This document shows positions 1 to 4,556 of a stretch of DNA of 25,300 nt, piece by piece. The position numbers were made by a program, and so were the translations under genes. The stretch comes from Lachnospiraceae bacterium UBA3692. GTDB lineage: Bacteria; Bacillota; Clostridia; Lachnospirales; Lachnospiraceae. Numbering within the stretch: position 1 is the first letter of the stretch; each line of letters begins with the position of its first letter. Location of the stretch: NCBI GenBank assembly GCA_002372815.1, contig DFIR01000058.1:13382-38681 (forward strand). The letters run 5' to 3'. Under the pieces are notes generated by a model. That model saw only the letters and a program-made list of their open reading frames with translations. It ran no database searches and was not told where the DNA came from.

Positions 1-52
1 CTGTCTATCCAGCTGTGCGGAAGAGAAAATCGACAGTCAGATAGACAGCTGA
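1..52 (+). repeat. Partial 62-bp hairpin repeat unit
   Basis: This stretch matches the 62-bp tandem unit found six times at 20254-20625. It begins at the second base of the unit and similarity fades after about base 52. It carries the same self-complementary arms (CTGTCTA and TAGACAG). It is probably the last unit of an array that extends to the left of the window. Confidence 0.8.
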
Positions 53-72
53 ATACATGCAAGACAAGAAAA

Positions 73-120
73 TGCCGATTGCGGGGCTGTGGAGGCACGT
101 CCACAGCCCCGCAATCGGCA
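73..120. repeat. Perfect 21-bp inverted repeat (hairpin)
   Basis: Bases 73-93 and 100-120 are perfectly complementary and enclose the 6-nt loop GGCACG. The stem is GC-rich. No T-run follows on either side, so it is not a typical intrinsic terminator. It sits between repeat fragments and is probably part of the same intergenic repeat family. Confidence 0.85.
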
Positions 121-130
121 AGGCAGGAAA

Positions 131-165
131 AATGTCGGTTCCCGTCTTGCCTGTGCAGGGCGGTC
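131..165 (+). repeat. Repeat-flank segment shared with 20211-20245
   Basis: The 35 bases match 20211-20245 with three differences, all transitions. At 20211 this segment spans the 3' end of a structured element copy and the start of its flank. Here the rest of that element is absent, so this is a leftover or a recombined module of the same family. Confidence 0.75.
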
Positions 166-197
166 TTCAGGGCGGCTGTTCAACCGATACACACGCC

Positions 198-232
198 GGA
201 TTTACGTGGAGAGCCGTCCCCCACGTAAATCC
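198..232. repeat. Hairpin with conserved AGAGCCGTCCC loop
   Basis: A 12-bp perfect stem (198-209 with 221-232) encloses the 11-nt loop AGAGCCGTCCC. A hairpin at 4508-4536 has an unrelated 9-bp stem but almost the same loop, AGAACCGTCCC. This is REP-like behaviour, with a fixed loop and a variable stem. It lies directly before the promoter of the metal regulator and could also terminate transcription coming from the left. Confidence 0.7.
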
Positions 233-285
233 TTGACGTTTCCGTTAGGAGGTGCTAATCTCAAACTGTTAGTTAAAGTTAACAG
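233..285 (+). promoter_or_regulatory. Candidate promoter and operator of the metal regulator
   Basis: TTGACG (233-238) lies 17 bases before TAATCT (256-261), a good -35 with a weak -10. Immediately downstream at 266-285 is an imperfect dyad, CTGTTA-N8-TAACAG. It is AT-rich in a GC-rich genome and sits where an autoregulating DtxR/MntR protein would block transcription. The assignment to the regulator is inference. Confidence 0.45.
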
Positions 286-318
286 GAACGGCCGGTGCGG
301 CCGGGAAGAGAGGCATCC

Positions 319-723
319 GTGGCGAAGATGGGTCGAAGCAGCAAGACACCCGGAAAATCGAGAGAGGACTACCTGGAAGCGATCCTGGTCCTGAACCGCA
401 GACGCGGGTGGTGCCGGGAAGTGGATATCGCCGCGGAGATCGGATACTCCAGGCCGAGCGTGAGCGTCGCATGCAGCAAGATGGAGGAGGAGGGACTCCT
501 CACCAAGGAGGACTCCGGGGAGATCCGTCTGACGGAGCGCGGCAGGGAGATCGCGGAGCGGACGCTGGAGAAGCATGAGTTTTTCCGGGAATTGCTCACG
601 AATGCCGGCGTGGCGGAAGAGACGGCGGAGGAAGAGGCCTGCCAGATCGAGCACATGATCAGCACGGAGAGCTTTGAGCTGCTCCGGGACTACCTGCGCG
701 GGCAGGTGCCCGTGGCGGATTAG
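319..723 (+). CDS. DtxR/MntR-family metal-dependent transcriptional repressor
   Basis: A 134-residue metal-sensing repressor, probably controlling the downstream ATPase genes. I chose the GTG start at 319 because AGAGAGG (307-313) lies 5 bases upstream; ATG 328 and GTG 295 are alternatives. Residues 15-80 form the winged helix (IGYSRPSVSVACSKMEEEGL), followed by the dimerisation helices. Candidate metal ligands are D17, E20, H86, C108, E111 and H112. The segment EACQIEH matches the Cys-x-x-Glu-His arrangement of DtxR/IdeR, whereas Bacillus MntR has Glu at the Cys position. The SH3-like third domain of DtxR is missing, so the size is MntR-like. The metal is therefore uncertain (Fe, Mn or another). 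A candidate dyad operator lies just upstream. Confidence 0.88.
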   Translation: MAKMGRSSKTPGKSREDYLEAILVLNRRRGWCREVDIAAEIGYSRPSVSVACSKMEEEGLLTKEDSGEIRLTERGREIAERTLEKHEFFRELLTNAGVAEETAEEEACQIEHMISTESFELLRDYLRGQVPVAD

Positions 724-832
724 GCCGTCCTAATAAAGATTATCTGGTGCTAAAAGCGCCCTGCACGCTACAATACAGATACAGAAAGATCCGCGGCACC
801 GGATAGCTGCGGATGGAAACGGAGGAGAAGAG

Positions 833-1126
833 ATGAGCGGACTTGGAAGATTTGGTGTCTGGGCTTGCGGCGTGCTGTTCGGTACAGCCGGCGTCGCAAT
901 CCTGAAATCGGATGACGCGAAGACGGTCTATACGCATGTGACGGCAGCGGCCAAGCGAGGCGGCGACTGCGTCATGAAGACATACACGACCCTGAAGGAG
1001 AACATCGATGATATCAACGCGGAAGCGGACGATATCAACGAGGAGCGCGCCAGGAAGAAAGAGGAGCGCGAGATCGCGGACGCCAGGGCGAAACTGGAAG
1101 CTTACGAAGCCAGAACGCAGAAGTAA
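833..1126 (+). CDS. Small DUF6110-like protein linked to P-type ATPase
   Basis: A 97-residue protein. The first 25 residues are hydrophobic and Gly-rich (FGVWACGVLFGTAGVAIL) and could form a membrane segment. A middle block, DAKTVYTHVTAAAKRGGDCVMKT, carries a single Cys. The rest is a charged, probably coiled-coil helix ending at residue 97. Small proteins with this pattern are commonly encoded beside heavy-metal P-type ATPases in Firmicutes (I recall the family as DUF6110); their biochemical role is unknown to me. GGAGGAG (820-826) precedes the ATG. A strong terminator-like hairpin follows at 1147-1176, so expression of the ATPase may be attenuated or may start separately. Confidence 0.8.
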   Translation: MSGLGRFGVWACGVLFGTAGVAILKSDDAKTVYTHVTAAAKRGGDCVMKTYTTLKENIDDINAEADDINEERARKKEEREIADARAKLEAYEARTQK

Positions 1127-1146
1127 ACGGTCCGGAGGACACGGGA

Positions 1147-1176
1147 GCAGGCAGGGATGAACCTGCCTGCTTTTTT
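1147..1176 (+). terminator. Intrinsic terminator after the DUF6110-like gene
   Basis: GCAGGCAGG (1147-1155) pairs perfectly with CCTGCCTGC (1162-1170) around a 6-nt loop and is followed by six T residues. It lies between the small gene and the ATPase gene, so it probably limits read-through into the ATPase. Confidence 0.85.
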
Positions 1177-1253
1177 CAACGGGCAGGCAGACTTTTCAGC
1201 GGTCGGTCCGGCTCTCTCAGCAGGCAGAGACAGACAGTGAAGGAGCAGACATC

Positions 1254-3428
1254 ATGAGATGCAGGATCTTGCATGAATCATCCGCGCGGATGCGGATCCA
1301 TATCGTCCGGAGCCGCATGACGATGGTGCAGGCGGACATTCTGGAGTATTACCTGCGCGACATCGCGTTCGTGACAGAAGTGAAGGTGTATGAGAGGACG
1401 GGCGACGCGGTCATCCGCTACCGGCGCAGCGAGGAGAACCGGGCGGCGCTGATCGAGAGCCTGGCGCAGTTCGACTACGCGGACGAGCGGGCTTGCGCGC
1501 TGGTGCCCGAGGATACCGGGCGCGCCCTGACGCGGGAATACGAGGAAAAACTGGTGCGGATGGTCCTGGCGCAGGGGTTCCGCAGCCTTTTCTTCCCGCT
1601 GCCGCTGCGGCGGATCTGGACCTGTGCGAGGAGCCTGCCTTTCATCGCGGCGGGCCTGCGCACACTGATCCGGGGGAAGCTGGAAGTCTCCGTACTGGAT
1701 GCCGCGGCGATCACCGCGTCGATCCTGCGCGGGGATTACGGGACGGCTTCTTCCGTGATGTTCCTCCTGCGGACCGGCGAGCTGCTCGAGGAGTGGACCC
1801 ATCGGAAATCCGTGGGCGACCTGGCCCGGTCCATGTCCCTGAAAGTGGAGAAAGTCTGGCAGCGCACCGAAGAAGGAGACGTGCTCACAGATGTGCGCGC
1901 TGTCCGTGAGGGCGACCGGATCGTCGTGCGCACGGCGGGCCTCATCCCGCTGGACGGGAAGGTCGTTGCCGGAGAAGGCACGGTCAACCAGGCGTCCATG
2001 ACCGGGGAGTCGGTGCCGGTCGTGAAGACGGAAGGCGGGTATGTCTACGCGGGCACCGTGGTGGAGGAAGGCGAGCTCCTCCTCGAGGTGACGAAGACCG
2101 CGGGGAGCGGCAAGTACGACCAGATCGTCCGCATGATCGAGGAGACGGAGAAGCTCAAATCCGGCACCGAGACGCGCGCCTACCACCTGGCCGACAGCCT
2201 GGTCCCCTACTCCCTCGCCGGAACCGCTCTGATGTGGCTGTTCACAAGGAATATCCCGAGGGCGCTGTCGTTCCTGATGGTTGATTTTTCCTGTGCTTTG
2301 AAGCTGTCCATGCCGCTGTCCGTGCTCTCGGCGATCCGGCAGGCCGGCACCTATGATATCACCGTCAAAGGCGGCAAATTCCTGGAGGCCGCCGCGGAGG
2401 CAGACACCGTCGTCTTCGACAAAACAGGGACCCTGACCCACGCGACGCCCCGGGTCGTGCGGATCGACACTTTCGGCGGCCGCAGCGAGGAGGAGATGCT
2501 GCGCATCGCGGCCTGCCTGGAGGAGCATTACCCTCACTCCATCGCGAACGCCGTCGTCGAGGAGGCGAAGAAGCGGGGGATCGAGCACGAGGAGATGCAC
2601 GCGGAGGTCCAGTACGTCGTCGCGCACGGGATCTCGAGCAGCGTGGAAGGGCAGAAGACCGTGATCGGCAGCCGCCACTTCATCTTTGAGGACGAGGGCT
2701 GCACGGTCCCGGCGGTCGAAGAGGAGAAGCTGGAGGCACTCCCGGACGCCTACTCCCACCTGTACCTGGCGATCGGCGGAGAGCTGGCAGCCGTTCTCTG
2801 CGTCTTCGATCCGCTCCGCGAGGAGGCGGCGGCGGTCATCGACGCGCTGCACCGGCTGGGCATCAGCAACGTCTGCATGATGACCGGCGACAATGAGAAA
2901 ACAGCCGCCGCCGTAGCCCGCATGCTGCCGCTCGATGACTACCGGGCGGAGGTCCTGCCCGAGGACAAGGCCGCTTTCGTCCGCGAGGAGCGGGCCAGGG
3001 GGCGCAAAGTCATCATGATCGGCGACGGCGTCAACGACACGCCGGCCCTCTCGGAAGCGGACTGCGGCGTCGCGATCAGCGACGGCGCCGCCATCGCCAG
3101 AGAAGTGGCGGACATCACCATCGCCGCGGACAGCCTCTATCAGATCCTGTACCTTCGCAGGATCAGCATGGCCCTCATGGACAGGATCCGGACCAACTAC
3201 CGCTTCATCATCTCCTTCAACGCGGGCCTCATCGCCCTCGGCGCCCTCGGCATCCTGCCGCCCGCCGCTTCGGCCCTCCTCCACAACGGCTCCACCCTGG
3301 CCGCCGGCCTGCGCAGCATGACAGACCTGGACCTCACCTCACGCGGGGGACGGTTCCAATGTCATTTAGATAAGAGACACGTTACGGAATCCTGTGGGAA
3401 AAGTTTCGATTCGGTTCTCTCAGCGTAG
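1254..3428 (+). CDS. Heavy-metal P1B-type ATPase with repeat-derived C-terminus
   Basis: A 724-residue cation pump. AGGAG (1241-1245) precedes the ATG. The N-terminus (1-75) looks like a ferredoxin-fold metal domain but lacks a CxxC motif. TGES (250-253) marks the actuator domain. D389 in DKTGTLT is the phosphorylated Asp. MTGDN and GDGVNDTP (D591, D595) complete the P domain. The membrane metal site, normally CPx, reads Ser-Cys-Ala (346-348) in DFSCALKLSMP, so the transported metal cannot be read off by the CPC/CPH rules. Family members normally end shortly after a segment like LRSMTDL (about residue 693). Here the frame continues into a repeat that starts at base 3338, adding about 29 unrelated residues (696-724). 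The neighbouring metal repressor suggests control by Fe, Mn or a related metal. Confidence 0.93.
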   Translation: MRCRILHESSARMRIHIVRSRMTMVQADILEYYLRDIAFVTEVKVYERTGDAVIRYRRSEENRAALIESLAQFDYADERACALVPEDTGRALTREYEEKLVRMVLAQGFRSLFFPLPLRRIWTCARSLPFIAAGLRTLIRGKLEVSVLDAAAITASILRGDYGTASSVMFLLRTGELLEEWTHRKSVGDLARSMSLKVEKVWQRTEEGDVLTDVRAVREGDRIVVRTAGLIPLDGKVVAGEGTVNQASMTGESVPVVKTEGGYVYAGTVVEEGELLLEVTKTAGSGKYDQIVRMIEETEKLKSGTETRAYHLADSLVPYSLAGTALMWLFTRNIPRALSFLMVDFSCALKLSMPLSVLSAIRQAGTYDITVKGGKFLEAAAEADTVVFDKTGTLTHATPRVVRIDTFGGRSEEEMLRIAACLEEHYPHSIANAVVEEAKKRGIEHEEMHAEVQYVVAHGISSSVEGQKTVIGSRHFIFEDEGCTVPAVEEEKLEALPDAYSHLYLAIGGELAAVLCVFDPLREEAAAVIDALHRLGISNVCMMTGDNEKTAAAVARMLPLDDYRAEVLPEDKAAFVREERARGRKVIMIGDGVNDTPALSEADCGVAISDGAAIAREVADITIAADSLYQILYLRRISMALMDRIRTNYRFIISFNAGLIALGALGILPPAASALLHNGSTLAAGLRSMTDLDLTSRGGRFQCHLDKRHVTESCGKSFDSVLSA

Positions 3429-3841
3429 TTTTCGCTTTTCAATAGGAATTGTTTAAACGAAAGCGAGTCCCGGACGTGCGGTTTCACTTTGAAAGTAATT
3501 CCGGGTATGAGAAAGCGAGTGTTTACTATAACTAACTCGCTTTCCTCTCTTAAGTCTTCTCTCAAAAGCGAATTTTCAGAGCTCGGCACTCGCTTCTGTC
3601 TGGAAAACTATCATTTGAAAGTGAAAAGTCACTGGTCGGCACTCGCTTTGTCTTGGGCATTTTCATTTGAAAGCGAAAGTCACTGTGCAGCGCTCGCTTT
3701 GATCCAGGGCATCTGCATTTGAAAGCGAAAGCGACATGCATGTGAGGGGTTTTCGCATAACGCGGCACACATCACCAGCGTATCACCTTCGGACTGCCAT
3801 ATTGTTTAACTTAATGACATTGGGACGGTTCTCTGTGTGAG
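3338..3841. mobile_element. MITE-like element with 36-bp terminal inverted repeats
   Basis: Bases 3338-3373 and the reverse complement of 3806-3841 match at 28 of 36 positions, sharing CTCAC at the outside and CCAATGTCATT inside. A third copy of the same end, in the left orientation, lies at 25258-25293 and matches the left end at 32 of 36. The interior holds a degenerate array of about 52 bp repeats and no credible gene. No transposase is present, so if mobile it would depend on an enzyme encoded elsewhere. Its left end lies inside the ATPase reading frame. I did not find a clear target-site duplication. Confidence 0.6.
3485..3740. repeat. Degenerate 52-bp tandem repeat array
   Basis: CATTTGAAAG recurs at 3612, 3664 and 3716, exactly 52 bases apart, and CTCGCTT recurs in phase at about 3536, 3589, 3641 and 3693. 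The rightmost units are the most alike and the left ones are decayed. Each unit has complementary GAAAGCGA and TCGCTTT words, so the array can fold into successive hairpins. It is more AT-rich than the surrounding genes. Short open frames across it are low-complexity by-products. Confidence 0.8.
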
Positions 3842-3850
3842 CACAGGAAA

Positions 3851-4097
3851 GAACCGCCGTCCCGTATCCGGAGAGCCACGAATCACTTCTCGGAGACACA
3901 CATAGACCTGGGCAGGGGATCTGCCGGGCAATGATCCAACTCGGCCCCCGTTCTGAAGAACGGTTGCCTCAGACATTGGGATCAACAAATGCCGCAGCCC
4001 GAAGCTGCGGCATTTGACCCGTCAGATCCCTTGCCCAGATCAGGTGTGTCAACCCGCTTGTTCAAAAGTGTCTCTCCCGGATACGGGATGTCGGTTC
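3851..4097 (+). repeat. Structured repeat element, copy 1 (candidate structured RNA)
   Basis: One of three full copies, 247 nt. The ends pair with each other over about 25 bases (GAACCG..TCCCGTATCCGG at the left, CCGGATACGGGA..CGGTTC at the right). Inside, ACCTG...GCCGGG (about 3909-3931) pairs with CCCG...CAGGT (about 4018-4044). Within that helix are two hairpins: CAATG...GGCCCC/…CATTG with the conserved internal loop AACTC/TCAGA, and the hairpin GCCGCAG-CCCGAAG-CTGCGGC (3991-4011). Stem sequences differ from the other copies but pairing is kept, while the loop sequences hardly change. No open frame is conserved among copies. I do not recognise a named RNA family. Confidence 0.75.
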
Positions 4098-4116
4098 CCG
4101 TTGTGCTCATACTGAG

Positions 4117-4163
4117 AAAATGCACTACTTTTCGGAAATCAGCCTTCAATGTAGTGCATTTTT
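4117..4163. terminator. Terminator-like hairpin between two inverted element copies
   Basis: AAAATGCACTAC (4117-4128) pairs perfectly with GTAGTGCATTTT (4151-4162), and T residues follow. The 22-nt loop is long for an intrinsic terminator. It lies in the AT-rich spacer (4098-4231) separating structured copies 1 and 3, and it could stop transcription in either direction between the convergent ATPase and fbp genes. Confidence 0.55.
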
Positions 4164-4231
4164 GTTATAAACAGGTCAATTCGTCTTTATTCAGAATATA
4201 CGCAGACGCAATATTGCAAACCATGCACATG

Positions 4232-4475
4232 AACAGCCATCCTGTGTCCGTGAGAGACACTTTGAGCGAGCGGCCTGATCCACCTGATCTGCGCAGTGCG
4301 ACTGCCGGGTCAGGACCCGCGGCTTCGGGCCGCGGGGGCTGTTGATCGCAATGTCTGAGGCCCCTGCTCATCAGAGCAGGGGCCGAGTTCGATCATTGCC
4401 CGGCAGGCGTGCCGCGCAGGTCTAAGTGGATCTCCGTGAAGCGATCGTGGCACTCACGGATACAGGAAGGCTGTT
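4232..4475 (-). repeat. Structured repeat element, copy 3, inverted
   Basis: This 244-nt copy matches copies 1 and 2 when read on the minus strand. Its closing stem has a different sequence (AACAGCC and TCCTGTATCCGTG pairing with CACGGACACAGGA and GGCTGTT) yet is fully paired. The CCGAAG-loop hairpin is CCCGCGG-CCCGAAG-CCGCGGG, again with changed stem bases and the same loop. The blocks CAATGATC, AACTCGGCCCC, GGGGCCTCAGACATTG and GCAGATCAGGT are shared with both other copies. It faces copy 1 across a 134-bp spacer. Confidence 0.75.
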
Positions 4476-4507
4476 CAGGGGATACAGGCTGCCTGTATGT
4501 GGTATAG

Positions 4508-4536
4508 CTCACACAGAGAACCGTCCCCTGTGTGAG
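4508..4536. repeat. Hairpin with conserved AGAACCGTCCC loop at the fbp 3' end
   Basis: CTCACACAG (4508-4516) and CTGTGTGAG (4528-4536) form a perfect stem around the loop AGAACCGTCCC. It lies 20 bases beyond the fbp stop codon and may help terminate fbp mRNA, although no T-run follows. The same loop motif recurs near 210, 3821-3831 (reverse complement), 20752 and, as GGGACGGTTCC, at about 3347 and 25267. Confidence 0.75.
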
Positions 4537-4556
4537 CTGAGCTGACTGTGTGAGCA

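Larger units (their letters stand above)
3842..4556. other. Gene-free repeat region between ATPase and fbp
   Basis: Together with the MITE-like element to its left this makes more than 1.1 kb without a credible gene between two convergent genes. It contains copies 1 and 3 of the structured element, an AT-rich spacer with a terminator-like hairpin, and the AGAACCGTCCC hairpin. Short open frames here are not conserved among copies and lack ribosome sites. Confidence 0.8.

Noticed and set aside
89..394. Open frame of 101 codons at the left edge
   Set aside because: It runs through hairpins and into the metal regulator in another frame, with no recognisable protein sequence.
1278..3284. 668-residue open frame antisense to the P-type ATPase
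   Set aside because: It is a shadow of the GC-rich ATPase codons. It has His/Asp/Arg-rich composition, no family motifs and no ribosome site. The same applies to long antisense frames over fbp (4665-6638), the kinase (6661-8247) and metH (16357-17955).
3300..3428. Frameshift or sequencing error at the ATPase 3' end
   Set aside because: The frame is intact up to the expected C-terminus and the added part coincides exactly with a repeat found elsewhere, so insertion or loss of the stop is the simpler reading.
3851..4097. Retron, HEARO/OMEGA or group II intron RNA
   Set aside because: There is no reverse transcriptase, TnpB/IsrB or intron-encoded protein nearby, and I do not see domain V or other signatures of these RNAs. 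Trans-acting partners elsewhere cannot be excluded.
3989..4345. 118-residue open frame across structured copies 1 and 3
   Set aside because: The frame is not conserved in copy 2, has no ribosome site and spans the spacer hairpin. The differences between copies fit RNA pairing, not codons.
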